From contig CAZAJG010000020.1 in the NCBI GenBank assembly GCA_964485405.1, positions 1-64,000 of the forward strand: DNA of 64,000 nt. The letters are read 5' to 3'. The DNA comes from CAKZNE01 sp964485405. Lineage in GTDB: Bacteria; Bacteroidota; Bacteroidia; Flavobacteriales; Schleiferiaceae. Below are positions 8,938-17,602 of the stretch, one piece after another. Below the pieces are notes generated by a model. It searched no databases and was not told the DNA's origin. It saw nothing but the letters and a program-made list of their open reading frames with translations. The first letter of the stretch is position 1. Each line of letters begins with the position of its first letter. The position numbers and the translations under genes were made by a program.

Positions 8938-10471
8938 TTAGAATCTGAAGTTTGCTCCTATCAGAAAATTGTTTCTAGTAACATCAGTTTCAATGAGTTG
9001 ATCGGATGCAAATGGATGTGCCAAGTCTTGACGGCTATGGTTCGCTCTTGCATATGTAATGTTGATATCGAAACGCTTCGTTAATAAACCTATCCCTCCC
9101 GAAAGTGTGGTTTGGTCGCCACGAAATAAAGAAGCATCGTTGTAGAAGCTACTCTGTTTTACGTATCCTCCTCTAAGTGCAATTGGCCCTGTTCTAAACT
9201 CTCCTCCCAACCTTATGGTTGTGCGTCCTGTCATAAATTCACTCACATCATTATTCCCTTCTACAAGCTCACTATCAAAAAGGCTATTGGCTCTATCTCT
9301 GTCATAGGTTCTACTTTCAGATGGATCTGCGTATTCATAATCCGCACTTAAAATCAATCTTTTTGCTAGCACAACGGAAGTTCCAGCTCTATAAATGGAT
9401 GGTGTTCTAAGGCCATAGGTGTATTCACCAGTAGAGAATATCTCACTATCAACAGGGCCACCATTACTAAAATTACTGTTTACAGAAAATTCATATACCT
9501 GGTTTACACCATACCAACTTGGAGATTGATAAGATCCACCAATTCTCCACCATTGCGCAGGATTATAAATAAATCCTAGTTTAAGGTTAATACCCGTAGC
9601 ATAAATCTCATTGGTACGATTTAGAGAGTAGGAAGTAGCATCAAATGGAAAGGTGTCGGTTGGTAAATTGAACTCTGTTAATCTATCTTCTAAGCGATAG
9701 GAGAGGACAGGTATGCCAATGGAAATTCCATAGTAGAAGTTCTTTTGGTATTCACCACCAAACGTAATTCCAAGTTCATTGTGGGATCCATTTTCAGTCT
9801 TATTGTACAGAATATCGGTTTGAGCCGAGTTGGTACTTCCAAATGCAATATCGTTTATGGTATCGTTAGACTCTACCAATATGCCAGTCTGAAAGGCTGC
9901 TAATTCCTCAAATAGTCCAAAGGAAGAAAGTTCATTACCGGTTAAGCCTACAGCGCCATCAATTACAGCAGANNNNNNNNNNGTTTGGGTCATTTCGGTT
10001 TAGCCAGTATTCTGCTAAAGAACCAGATCCAAATGCACCTAAGTTGTTTATGCCTTGAACAGAGTAACTTCTGTTAAAATCCGCTATTCTCTGATAGGTT
10101 AACCCAAAAGCGTATTTGGTTTCTTTCTTGTATGGGCCAACTTCAAAGGTTCTTATTAAACCTATGTTTTCTAGCGGTAAGTTAAAATCAGATGAATTTT
10201 GTTCGCCTCCAAAAAAGTTACTTTGAGCTCCATTTTTTGTTTGAAAACCGAGCGTAAGACCTACGGTACTTTTTCTATACACGGCAGCCGCTGCGGGGTT
10301 AATGTATACAGAGGATAAATCATTTCCTAAGGAAGTGAAAGCCCCACCCATCCCTACAAACCTTGGTGTTCCATGTAGATCGGATATATTAAACATTTCA
10401 ATATCATCTAAAGTTTGGGCGTGCAGGGCTACTGCCCCGCTTAAAAATAGGAGTGCGAATATCTTTTTCAT
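8938..10471 (-). CDS. OmpP1/FadL-like outer membrane protein, interrupted by an assembly gap
   Basis: Beta-barrel outer membrane protein resembling the OmpP1/FadL/TodX hydrophobic-substrate transporter family. A signal peptide (MKKIFALLFLSGAVALHA) leads into the segment TPRFVGMGGAFTSLGNDLSS and NPAAAAVYRK, typical of the N-terminus of this family. The rest is alternating aromatic/polar strands and it ends in FLIGANFRF, with a terminal Phe as expected for BAM recognition. The 163 codons before the 10-N run and the 345 codons after it are in different frames as written, but both are complete codons, so a missing stretch that is a multiple of three would restore one gene. About 520 aa in total. 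The downstream Gly/Trp-rich lipoprotein gene's stop lies only 24 nt upstream of this start, so the two probably form an operon. Confidence 0.85.
9973..9982. other. Assembly gap (10 N) inside the outer membrane protein gene
   Basis: Ten undetermined bases. The flanks are on codon boundaries of one protein but the spacing is not a multiple of three, so the run is a placeholder of unknown true length. Confidence 0.97.
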
Positions 10472-10495
10472 CTTATGTATGCTTTTCGTTGCTGT

Positions 10496-12196
10496 TTATC
10501 TTCTACCAGAACTTCTGCCTGAGCTTCTGGAACTTCTAGAGCTGCTGCTTGATCTACCTGAGGAACGAGAGCTGCCTCCGGATGAACGGTAAGAACCGCT
10601 GCTTCTTGAGGAAGATCCTCCAGATTTGTAGCTGCTAGAACTTCTATTGCTTCTAGAAGGGGTGTAACTTCTATTCGATCCAGAATTTCTGTTTGAGCGG
10701 CTAGGAGTATAACTTCTATTCTGATTACTATTTGAATTCGAGTTTCTCGTATTGCTTCTGGCAGGTGTATAATTTCTGCTTCTAGAGTTACTATTGCTTC
10801 TCGTATTCTGGTTACTATTGGTAGAAGGTGTATAGCTTCTATTATTATTTGAGCGATTACTTCGATTCACATTTCCAGAAGAGTTTCTACTTCCTTCATT
10901 TCCTACAGAAGGGTTAGAACGTCTATTGTTATTGGATTGTGATGTTCTACCATTGTTCGTATTGCCTCTAGAACGGTTGGTGCTACTTCTAGCATTACCT
11001 TGAGAAGTTCTTCCCTGATTAAAGTATGCGTCTTTAGAAGCAGAACTTCTTGAGTTTCGTGAATTATTAATACTTCTTGTGCCAGAAGAGTTTCTATTCA
11101 AAGTGTTGCTTCTGTTTCTTACTGCTCCTTCATTACCAGGATTAGTTGTAACGGTTCCTCTTCCACTTCTGGAAACATTCGAATTTGCGGCTCTATTTCT
11201 TGCACTTGTATAGGTTTCATTTGTGTAAGCCCTACCTCTAGAATTTGAGGTTACCGTAGTGTTATTTCTACCTCTAGTGCTAGATTCATTTAAGGTAGAA
11301 GAAGCTAGCCTAGAGTTTCTTGTGCTCGTAACACCTGTTCTGCTTACTCCGCTATTTCTGTTAACCCCACTGGATCTTGAAGCCAATGCTCTATTTCTTG
11401 AAGAAAGCGCTGTTTTTCCTCTACTACTCACTCCGGTTGTTCCAGATCTTCTGTTCACTCCGGCTCTTCTGCTGTTGTAAGCATTAGTTCTGGCAGATAC
11501 AGGAATGTATCCCGTGTAAGCTCTATTTCGTCCGCCAAAGCCAGAAGGGCCATTGCCATAAAAATATCCATCATAATATCCAGCCCAGTAGGAGTTGAAG
11601 CCCCAACCGCCTCCCCAGCCACCGCCAGGACACCAAGCATTACCCCAGCCCCACTGGTTGCCCCAACCGAAGCCGCCTCCCCAGCCCCATTGGTTACCCC
11701 AGCCAAAGCCGCCACCCCAACCCCATCGGTTACCCCAACCGGGGCCCCAAGGGTTTATCCAGGGATCGTAAAAGCCAACATTGCCCCAGCCAGCAGATAC
11801 GCCCCAACCTTGATTCCAAAAGAAATCATTGTTAAAGTTTGGCTGTCTGAACGAAGGAGTGCTATAGTAATTATTTACAATTACATCACCACCGCTGCTG
11901 TTGGTGTAAGATTGTTGTTGTGCTAAATCATCATTGTAGTACTGATCCGCAGCATAATCTTGTGGATTAGCATTTGGATTGGTAGTGATAGATTCGTTGT
12001 TACTTTCTGGTTCAGCTATACTATTGAGATCAAAAGTCTCTCCTTGCGGTGTTGCAGTACTAGCTATTTGATTCGAAGTTGTCGGTTCATGATAAATGCC
12101 ATCATCGTAATAATTGTTAGTAATGCTATCGCTGCTACCACAACTGGTAAGCAGGATGCCGATGAAGCCGAGGGGGATTAGATTAAACTTTTTCAT
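10496..12196 (-). CDS. Repetitive Gly/Trp- and Ser/Arg/Asn-rich lipoprotein
   Basis: Lipoprotein of 566 aa with unknown role. The lipobox LTSC follows a short hydrophobic stretch near residue 20. After a polar linker the protein has a Gly/Trp/Asn/Phe block (about residues 125-225) with 12-residue tandem units of the type WGNQWGWGGGFG. Then follow 300 residues made almost entirely of Ser, Arg, Asn, Thr and Gly, with several YTPSRSN-like units near the C-terminus, ending in a Ser/Gly/Arg tail. This composition predicts a disordered, strongly basic surface protein. Start chosen at the ATG at 12196. It is co-oriented with the outer membrane protein gene 24 nt downstream. Similar low-complexity lipoproteins are widespread in flavobacteria without known function. 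Confidence 0.8.
   Translation of the reverse strand: MKKFNLIPLGFIGILLTSCGSSDSITNNYYDDGIYHEPTTSNQIASTATPQGETFDLNSIAEPESNNESITTNPNANPQDYAADQYYNDDLAQQQSYTNSSGGDVIVNNYYSTPSFRQPNFNNDFFWNQGWGVSAGWGNVGFYDPWINPWGPGWGNRWGWGGGFGWGNQWGWGGGFGWGNQWGWGNAWCPGGGWGGGWGFNSYWAGYYDGYFYGNGPSGFGGRNRAYTGYIPVSARTNAYNSRRAGVNRRSGTTGVSSRGKTALSSRNRALASRSSGVNRNSGVSRTGVTSTRNSRLASSTLNESSTRGRNNTTVTSNSRGRAYTNETYTSARNRAANSNVSRSGRGTVTTNPGNEGAVRNRSNTLNRNSSGTRSINNSRNSRSSASKDAYFNQGRTSQGNARSSTNRSRGNTNNGRTSQSNNNRRSNPSVGNEGSRNSSGNVNRSNRSNNNRSYTPSTNSNQNTRSNSNSRSRNYTPARSNTRNSNSNSNQNRSYTPSRSNRNSGSNRSYTPSRSNRSSSSYKSGGSSSRSSGSYRSSGGSSRSSGRSSSSSRSSRSSGRSSGRR
11643..11750 (-). repeat. Three tandem 36-nt coding repeats (Gly/Trp block)
   Basis: Units at 11643-11678, 11679-11714 and 11715-11750, each encoding about 12 residues of the WGNxWGWGGGFG type. 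Differences between units are mostly synonymous or conservative, and the third diverges at its end. Confidence 0.85.
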
Positions 12197-12227
12197 AATT
12201 GACAACTTTTAAGGGCGAATTAATAAT

Positions 12228-12235
12228 TAGCTTTG
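12228..12235 (+). promoter_or_regulatory. Predicted -7 element for proS
   Basis: TAGCTTTG fits TAnnTTTG. No clear TTTG is found at the expected -33 position. A start near 12241 would give a leader of about 36 nt. Confidence 0.45.
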
Positions 12236-12276
12236 TTCGCTATAATAAATAACAAACTCCGTACCAATTACTAAAA

Positions 12277-13755
12277 ATGGCAAAAAATCTCACAACTAGA
12301 GCGGAAAATTATTCACAGTGGTATAATGAATTAGTGGTAAAGGCAGACCTGGCCGAGAATTCGGGGGTGCGAGGATGTATGGTGATAAAGCCTTATGGTT
12401 TCGCCATTTGGGAGAAAATCCAAGCGCAACTGGATAAAATGTTTAAGGAAACAGGTCATGAAAACGCCTATTTCCCGCTTTTTGTGCCTAAAAAACTGTT
12501 TGAAGCAGAAGAAAAAAATGCAGAAGGTTTTGCCAAGGAGTGTGCGGTAGTAACACATTACCGCTTAAAAACAGATCCAAATGACGCTTCTAAATTAATC
12601 GTAGATCCTGAGGCTAAATTAGAGGAAGAACTTATCGTTCGTCCTACTTCTGAGGCTATTATTTGGAATACTTACAAAGGCTGGATACAATCGTATCGCG
12701 ATTTACCTATCCTGATAAACCAATGGGCGAATGTAGTACGTTGGGAAATGCGTACCCGTTTGTTTTTAAGAACTGCGGAGTTTTTGTGGCAAGAGGGGCA
12801 CACCGCTCATGCTACTAAAAATGAGGCCATTGAGGAAACCGAACAAATGCTAGATGTATATGCTGAGTTTGTAGAAAGTTTTATGGCCATACCTGTAGTA
12901 AAAGGTATAAAAACGGAAAGTGAAAGATTTGCTGGAGCAGAAGAAACGTATTGTATTGAGGCTTTGATGCAGGACGGAAAAGCTCTACAGGCTGGTACAA
13001 GCCACTTTTTAGGTCAAAACTTTGCTAAAGCTTTTGATGTAAAATATGTGACCAAAGAAGGTAAACCTGAGTTTGTTTGGGCTACATCATGGGGCGTTTC
13101 TACCCGTTTAATGGGAGCATTGATCATGACGCACTCAGATGACAATGGATTGGTTTTGCCTCCAAATCTTGCACCTTTTCAAGTGGTAATTGTACCTATT
13201 TACAAAGGACAAGAGCAGTTGGAGCAGATTTCAGCAAAAGCGAAAGAGATTAAAAAAGAGCTTGAGAAAGCTGGAGTTTCTGTAAAGTTTGACGGAAGAG
13301 ATACTCACAAGCCAGGTTGGAAATTTAACGAGTACGAATTGAAAGGAGTGCCTCTGAGAATTGCCATTGGCCCTAGAGATTTGGAGAAAAACATGGTTGA
13401 ACTTGCTCGTAGAGATACCTTGAGCAAAGAATCTGTTTCTATAGAAGGACTTGCCGATAAGGTAAAGTCAGAATTAGAAGAGATTCAAACCAATTTGTAC
13501 AACAAGGCAAACACTTTTACCAAAAACAACACAAATAAGGTCGATACTTGGGAAGAGTTTAAGAATTTGATTGAAAAAGAAGGAGGCTTCATTGAAGCGC
13601 ATTGGGATGGTACCTCAGAAACAGAGGAAAAGATTAAGCAAGAAACAAAAGCTACCATTCGATGTATACCTTTAGATGCTAAAGAAGAGGAAGGGAAGTG
13701 TGTATACACTGGAAAACCTTCTTCAAAACGAGTGTTATTCGCAAAAGCCTATTGA
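12277..13755 (+). CDS. proS: Prolyl-tRNA synthetase (short, archaeal/eukaryote-like type)
   Basis: Class II synthetase that charges tRNA-Pro. At 492 aa it matches the shorter ProS type that lacks the inserted editing domain of the E. coli enzyme. Motif 1 lies in the GFAIWEKIQAQLD region; motif 2 is seen in VVRWEMRTRLFLRTAEFLWQ; motif 3 is in the GVSTRLMGALIM segment. The anticodon-binding domain follows (FQVVIVPIY to about residue 400), then a C-terminal zinc-ribbon-like domain that here keeps only a few Cys (IRCIPL and GKCVYTGKP). The next gene begins one base after its stop, indicating translational coupling with the unknown 231-aa protein. Confidence 0.96.
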   Translation: MAKNLTTRAENYSQWYNELVVKADLAENSGVRGCMVIKPYGFAIWEKIQAQLDKMFKETGHENAYFPLFVPKKLFEAEEKNAEGFAKECAVVTHYRLKTDPNDASKLIVDPEAKLEEELIVRPTSEAIIWNTYKGWIQSYRDLPILINQWANVVRWEMRTRLFLRTAEFLWQEGHTAHATKNEAIEETEQMLDVYAEFVESFMAIPVVKGIKTESERFAGAEETYCIEALMQDGKALQAGTSHFLGQNFAKAFDVKYVTKEGKPEFVWATSWGVSTRLMGALIMTHSDDNGLVLPPNLAPFQVVIVPIYKGQEQLEQISAKAKEIKKELEKAGVSVKFDGRDTHKPGWKFNEYELKGVPLRIAIGPRDLEKNMVELARRDTLSKESVSIEGLADKVKSELEEIQTNLYNKANTFTKNNTNKVDTWEEFKNLIEKEGGFIEAHWDGTSETEEKIKQETKATIRCIPLDAKEEEGKCVYTGKPSSKRVLFAKAY

Positions 13756-13756
13756 T

Positions 13757-14452
13757 ATGGAAGAAAAATCCCCATGTAACCCTAAGGTTATGGAGCTTTT
13801 AGAGGAAAAATCCTCTACCAAGCAAAAAGTATTTAGAAAGACCAAGGATGTTTTTGGGGAACTTAAACTTCAACTCTCTCAGTTGGCAAACTCCTTCGAC
13901 AATAGCATTTGTGGCATTGACGATAGTGTGAGAGTAAGTTATAAGGATAAGAGCGCCTATGAATCAGAGATTCATTTTAGCGGAGATATTCTTCTGGTTA
14001 ACATGCACACCAATGTTTTTGCTTTTGAAAAGAGTAATCCTATCTGGAAAACAGGCTATGTATTAGAAGACAAGCGAAGAGCCTATTTTGGAATGATTAA
14101 TATCTATAACTTCTTAGCAGATAGTTTTAGATTTAACCGACAAAGTGATGTGGGTGTTCTTTTAGGAAGAATTTTTATCAATCATGAAGGCCACTTTTTT
14201 GTGGAGGGGAGAAGGCAGTTGGGTTTCTTGTATAGAGACTTGGCTAAGAATGAGATGGATAGTGATGACCTAAAGAGCATCATTGAAACGGCTATGATTT
14301 ATGCGTTGGAATACGACCTTACCGTTCCAGAGTTTAAGGACTCTATGTTAGTAAGCGTTAATCAAGTGCAAACCCTTAGTAATGAGTTCCATCTCAAAAC
14401 CTCCAAAAAGCTTGGTTTCAGGTTCCACACTCAAATCAATAAAATCGAGTGA
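13757..14452 (+). CDS. Conserved hypothetical protein downstream of proS
   Basis: Cytoplasmic protein of 231 aa that I cannot assign to a characterised family. No signal peptide or membrane segment is seen. The sequence is mixed alpha/beta with charged helices at the N-terminus and a central segment IHFSGDILLVNMHTNVFAF. The ATG at 13757 follows the proS stop by one base. An upstream in-frame start inside proS would add 27 residues that mirror proS coding sequence, so I rejected it. Its position suggests cotranscription with proS. No terminator is seen before the tRNA-Glu promoter. Confidence 0.75.
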   Translation: MEEKSPCNPKVMELLEEKSSTKQKVFRKTKDVFGELKLQLSQLANSFDNSICGIDDSVRVSYKDKSAYESEIHFSGDILLVNMHTNVFAFEKSNPIWKTGYVLEDKRRAYFGMINIYNFLADSFRFNRQSDVGVLLGRIFINHEGHFFVEGRRQLGFLYRDLAKNEMDSDDLKSIIETAMIYALEYDLTVPEFKDSMLVSVNQVQTLSNEFHLKTSKKLGFRFHTQINKIE

Positions 14453-14469
14453 TTTTTTTTGAAATCATG

Positions 14470-14500
14470 TTTGGTGAATTAGAAAAATCATATACATTTG
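14470..14500 (+). promoter_or_regulatory. Promoter of the tRNA-Glu/rpsT unit
   Basis: TTTG at 14470-14473, exactly 19 nt spacer, TACATTTG at 14493-14500. This is a full match to the Bacteroidota consensus, with a start expected near 14506 and tRNA-Glu beginning at 14529. Confidence 0.8.
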
Positions 14501-14528
14501 CAGTCCGAAAAAAACGGGACAGTTATTC

Positions 14529-14600
14529 GGCCCATTCGTCTATCGGTTAGGACGCCAGGTTTTCATCCTGGAAAGAGGAGTTCGATTCTCCTATGGGCTG
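14529..14600 (+). tRNA. tRNA-Glu (anticodon TTC)
   Basis: A 72-nt cloverleaf with a 7-bp acceptor stem (GGCCCAT with ATGGGCT, one G-U), an anticodon stem CCAGG/CCTGG around loop TTTTCAT giving anticodon TTC, and a T-arm with GTTCGATTC. CCA is not encoded. It lies 27 nt upstream of rpsT with no terminator between, so it is probably processed from a shared transcript. Confidence 0.96.
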
Positions 14601-14626
14601 CTAAACTTTTTAAGAGTTAAAAAATT

Positions 14627-14881
14627 ATGGCAAATCATAAGTCAGCATTAAAAAGAGTAAGATCAGACGAAAAGAAACGTGATCGTAATCGTTACCAACA
14701 CAAAACGACTCGTAACGCAATTCGTTCTTTAAGAACGAACGAGAACAAAAAAGAAGCTTCAGAAAGCCTTCCTTTAGTTATCGCTATGATCGACAAGTTG
14801 GCAAAAAACAACATTATCCACAAAAATAAAGCGGCTAACTTAAAGTCAAGTTTAACAAAGCACGTAAGTGCTCTTGCTTAA
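14627..14881 (+). CDS. rpsT: 30S ribosomal protein S20
   Basis: Primary 16S rRNA-binding protein of the small subunit. The 84-aa length, very basic composition and N-terminal MANHKSALKRVRSDEKKRDRN are diagnostic for S20. The C-terminal helix HKNKAANLKSSLTKHV also fits. It lies immediately downstream of tRNA-Glu, sharing its promoter, and is followed by a strong terminator. Confidence 0.97.
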   Translation: MANHKSALKRVRSDEKKRDRNRYQHKTTRNAIRSLRTNENKKEASESLPLVIAMIDKLAKNNIIHKNKAANLKSSLTKHVSALA

Positions 14882-14903
14882 GCTTTAAAGTCTCAAAATA
14901 TTA

Positions 14904-14930
14904 AAAGCCTCGCAATAGCGGGGCTTTTTT
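14904..14930 (+). terminator. Terminator after rpsT
   Basis: A stem of about 10 bp (14904-14913 with 14918-14927, one G-U) and tetraloop AATA, followed by a T-run to 14930. Confidence 0.88.
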
Positions 14931-14939
14931 CGTTTGATA

Positions 14940-15836
14940 CTATTTTAAAAGATCGGTTAGGGCTTCTTTCGCAGTTTGATGCTTAAAACGAAATCCAGTG
15001 GATAGAATTTGCACATTATCCGCTTTTTGTCCCTCTAAGGCGATAACAGAAGATTCTCCCATAATCAGCTTCAATACAAAAGCCGGAACAGCTGGCATAA
15101 AGAAAGGTCTATTAAGAGTTTGGGCTAATGTTTTCATAAAATCCTTGTTGCGTAAAGGATTTGGTCCAACTGCATTGTAAACTCCGGTTACCGAGTTTTC
15201 CATAGCATGGATAAACATAGCGGCTAAATCCTCTATATGAATCCAAGGCATCCATTGTTTCCCGCTCCCTAAAGGTGAGCCAATACCCAATTTTGTGGGC
15301 GTTAACATCGCATCAAGAGCTCCTCCTTTCTCACTTAATACTACCCCTATCCTAAAAATGGTTGGAGATACATCTAAAAGCTCAAACTGAGAAGCTTGAT
15401 TTTCCCAAGCTACACATACTTCAGAGAGGAAATTGTTCCCTGCTTTATCGGTTTCGGTAAAGTTCTTTTCTAAATGGGTAGGATAATAACCTACACCAGA
15501 AGCAGAAAGCATCGCTTTTAATTGAACTCCAGATTCTCTAACCATGGCAAAGAGTAATCTTAAACTATCGGTCCTACTTTTTAAAATAGCACTTTTACCC
15601 GCTGGTGTCCATTTTTGATTTACTGGAGCGCCAGCTAGGTTTATAATGGCGTCTACTTCGTGTAAAGCATTTAAGTCATAATCACCCGTGTCAGGGTCCC
15701 AGCCATAGGTGGTTACACCTTCTTTAGTGTAGTTTGGGTTTCTAGATAGATAAACTACCTCATGCCCTTTTTTAAGTAATTGACTTGTAATTTCGGTTCC
15801 TACAAGTCCGGTTCCACCGGTTAAGAGTACTTTCAT
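14940..15836 (-). CDS. TIGR01777 family NAD(P)-dependent epimerase (YfcH-like)
   Basis: Extended short-chain dehydrogenase-fold protein of 298 aa. The Rossmann motif TGGTGLVGTEI is at residues 7-17. The AIINLAGAPVN and LSASGVGYYP segments and a C-terminal domain with GPNPLRNKDF identify the TIGR01777 group, whose members are of unknown substrate. No signal peptide is present. It converges with rpsT; the 58-nt gap contains the rpsT terminator. Annotation beyond the family is not supported. Confidence 0.9.
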   Translation of the reverse strand: MKVLLTGGTGLVGTEITSQLLKKGHEVVYLSRNPNYTKEGVTTYGWDPDTGDYDLNALHEVDAIINLAGAPVNQKWTPAGKSAILKSRTDSLRLLFAMVRESGVQLKAMLSASGVGYYPTHLEKNFTETDKAGNNFLSEVCVAWENQASQFELLDVSPTIFRIGVVLSEKGGALDAMLTPTKLGIGSPLGSGKQWMPWIHIEDLAAMFIHAMENSVTGVYNAVGPNPLRNKDFMKTLAQTLNRPFFMPAVPAFVLKLIMGESSVIALEGQKADNVQILSTGFRFKHQTAKEALTDLLK

Positions 15837-15910
15837 GTTGAATTATCAATATTATCAATAACATTTTAGAGCTTTGCTTGTTTAGAAGATTGTAAAACAA
15901 ACATAGAATA

Positions 15911-16477
15911 ATGCATAATCTTGAGCCACATTATTTGTGGAGTCAATTGTATGAAGCCAAGACGGATATTCACTCGCCTTTTTATGGCTACGAAAACAGC
16001 GAAGTATATTTTACCGATACCATTTATAATCATTGGATACACCCGCAGTGGGACTTTTTTGGAGCTGAAACGCTCTACATGAAACAACTGTACACAGATT
16101 ATGACAGATCCTTTACTGTACTAGAATTTATTGGGGAATGGAATGATGTGTTGCACAACGATATCATGATCTTGAAAAGAGACATATTAGAACCTATGAT
16201 GAACAAAGGCATTAACCGATTTATCCTGTTAGTCGATAATGTATTCAATTTTCATGCTGGCGATGCCGACTATTATGAGGAGTGGTTTGATGATGTTGAA
16301 GATGGTTGGATTGCCTTAGTAAATGCACGACAGCATATGCGAGAGGAACTTGCCAATTATGGGGTAGATCATTATCTCGTTTATGGAGGCGAATTGGATG
16401 ATTTATTCTGGAGAAGACTAGCTCCTTTAAAACTCTTTCAAAAGGTGAAGAGCTTGGTGGAAAAAAGACTCTACTAA
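15911..16477 (+). CDS. Conserved hypothetical protein, acidic and aromatic
   Basis: Protein of 188 aa, not recognised. It has no signal peptide or transmembrane segment. It is rich in Asp, Trp and Tyr, with a distinctive central segment RFILLVDNVFNFHAGDADYY followed by EEWFDDVEDGWIALVNAR. The FILLVDN core looks like a buried strand ending in an acidic loop. It overlaps the convergent Nudix gene by 4 nt at its stop. Its real coding status is supported by length, codon use and the lack of any better frame. Confidence 0.72.
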   Translation: MHNLEPHYLWSQLYEAKTDIHSPFYGYENSEVYFTDTIYNHWIHPQWDFFGAETLYMKQLYTDYDRSFTVLEFIGEWNDVLHNDIMILKRDILEPMMNKGINRFILLVDNVFNFHAGDADYYEEWFDDVEDGWIALVNARQHMREELANYGVDHYLVYGGELDDLFWRRLAPLKLFQKVKSLVEKRLY

Positions 16478-16926
16478 GAGTGATGCTCGTTTACTAGCTT
16501 TTGGATTACGATTTTATCAATCGGGAAGGGCATAGGCTCACCTAATAACTTCTGGATAGAGCACCAGTATAAAATCTGGTCGCTATGATTTACTAGAGTA
16601 AGCTCATCATTTGGGTTTCCAGTTTTTATGAGTTGTAACTCATCCGTCCATACCTTATAATACAGACTTAACACCTGTTTTGTGGCATCAAAAGCAGAAA
16701 CGTAGTACTTCTCCGTGGTATAAAAGTGTTCTGTTTTATGAATCTGGATTTGAGCTTCTTCCATAAACTCACGCTTTACGCAATCCACAACCCCTTCACC
16801 AAACTCCAAGCCACCGCCTGGTAGCTTATTGTATATTTTGCCATAAACGTTCTCCCTACTCAGCAAAAGTTGCTCTTCATGAATCAGCAGTCCGTAAACC
16901 CGAATGGTAAAGCTATTTGGAGTCAT
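16474..16926 (-). CDS. Nudix hydrolase
   Basis: A 150-aa hydrolase of nucleoside-diphosphate-linked compounds. The Nudix box G-x5-E-x7-REFMEE is complete at about residues 38-58, within the GGLEFGEGVVDCVKREFMEE stretch. The N-terminal strand TIRVYGLLIHEEQLLLSRE is typical of small MutT/ADP-ribose-type enzymes. Substrate cannot be assigned. The ATG at 16926 lies inside the end of mnmD (14-nt overlap), so the two are translationally coupled. A TTG two codons upstream is the alternative start. Confidence 0.88.
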   Translation of the reverse strand: MTPNSFTIRVYGLLIHEEQLLLSRENVYGKIYNKLPGGGLEFGEGVVDCVKREFMEEAQIQIHKTEHFYTTEKYYVSAFDATKQVLSLYYKVWTDELQLIKTGNPNDELTLVNHSDQILYWCSIQKLLGEPMPFPIDKIVIQKLVNEHHS

Positions 16927-17602
16927 CTTCAAGCATTTTATAGGCTCTAGCCATTTCTCGTTTTCCAGGAGGTCCCGGAATTTTTTCTACTTTAAACCCA
17001 ACCGCCTTCATATTTCTGCGCACATCTCCTTTAACGCAATAAGTTACAAGTACGCCATTGTTGCGGAGGCAAGCGTACATTTTTTGAAATATAGTTTCAG
17101 ACCATAATTCAGGCTGAGCAGAGGGTGCAAAGGCATCAAAGTATATTAGGTCGTAATAGTTTGGTTTAAAGTCAAAAGTTTTTAAATCGTTTTGATGTTT
17201 CACAAGAGTGAAGTTTGAACTGATCTTTTGTTCTACTTCCCAATCGCTGGTGTGAAGCGCATTTAGCAGAGTTAGTGTCTCATTATCTGGAATTAACTCC
17301 TGAAAGTTGAGTTGTTCCACCTCGTTTGCGGTTACTGGATACTTCTCTAAGCTTGTGTATTCAATATTTTGATTGGATGCTGTTGTTTCTTGAGCGGTAA
17401 GCAAGGCATTCAAACCGGTCCCAAAACCTATTTCAAGAATTCTAACGGTCTCTTGAGTTTTTAAAGGATGCAGGCCCGCCTGTATAAACACGTGTTTAGA
17501 CTCCTGCAAAGCACCATGAATAGAGTGATAATGCTCATCGAGTTCAGGTACAAAGAGGGTGGTAGTGTTATCCTTTGTTTTTGTTACAAACCTATTCTTC
17601 AA
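16913..17602 (-). CDS. mnmD: tRNA (5-methylaminomethyl-2-thiouridine) methyltransferase, MnmD type
   Basis: SAM-dependent methyltransferase for the last step of mnm5s2U34 formation in tRNA, as a stand-alone enzyme without the oxidase domain of MnmC. Shown by TLFVPELDEHYHSIHGALQE near the N-terminus, the SAM-binding loop ILEIGFGTGLNALL, the DAFAPSAQPELWS motif, and the C-terminal PGPPGKREMARA signature. I chose the TTG at 17602 (229 aa), which makes the N-terminus match the family length and overlaps the preceding cytochrome gene by 11 nt. The next upstream ATG at 17668 would add 22 residues read out of frame from that gene. Operon with the Nudix gene. Confidence 0.88.
   Translation of the reverse strand: MKNRFVTKTKDNTTTLFVPELDEHYHSIHGALQESKHVFIQAGLHPLKTQETVRILEIGFGTGLNALLTAQETTASNQNIEYTSLEKYPVTANEVEQLNFQELIPDNETLTLLNALHTSDWEVEQKISSNFTLVKHQNDLKTFDFKPNYYDLIYFDAFAPSAQPELWSETIFQKMYACLRNNGVLVTYCVKGDVRRNMKAVGFKVEKIPGPPGKREMARAYKMLEDDSK

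Noticed and set aside
8938..10471. Two separate outer membrane protein genes
   Set aside because: The signal peptide is only on one part and the barrel end only on the other; the break coincides with the N run.
11643..11750. Regular 36-nt repeats that could suggest a CRISPR array
   Set aside because: The repeats are directly adjacent without spacers, in frame in a coding sequence, and differ mainly at codon positions.
11259..11926. Three plus-strand reading frames of 73-86 codons
   Set aside because: They are antisense shadows created by the compositional bias of the repetitive lipoprotein gene; they have no family similarity and low-complexity products.
13676..13756. Longer N-terminus for the gene behind proS
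   Set aside because: The extra 27 codons overlap the conserved end of proS in another frame; an ATG one base after the proS stop gives a natural start.
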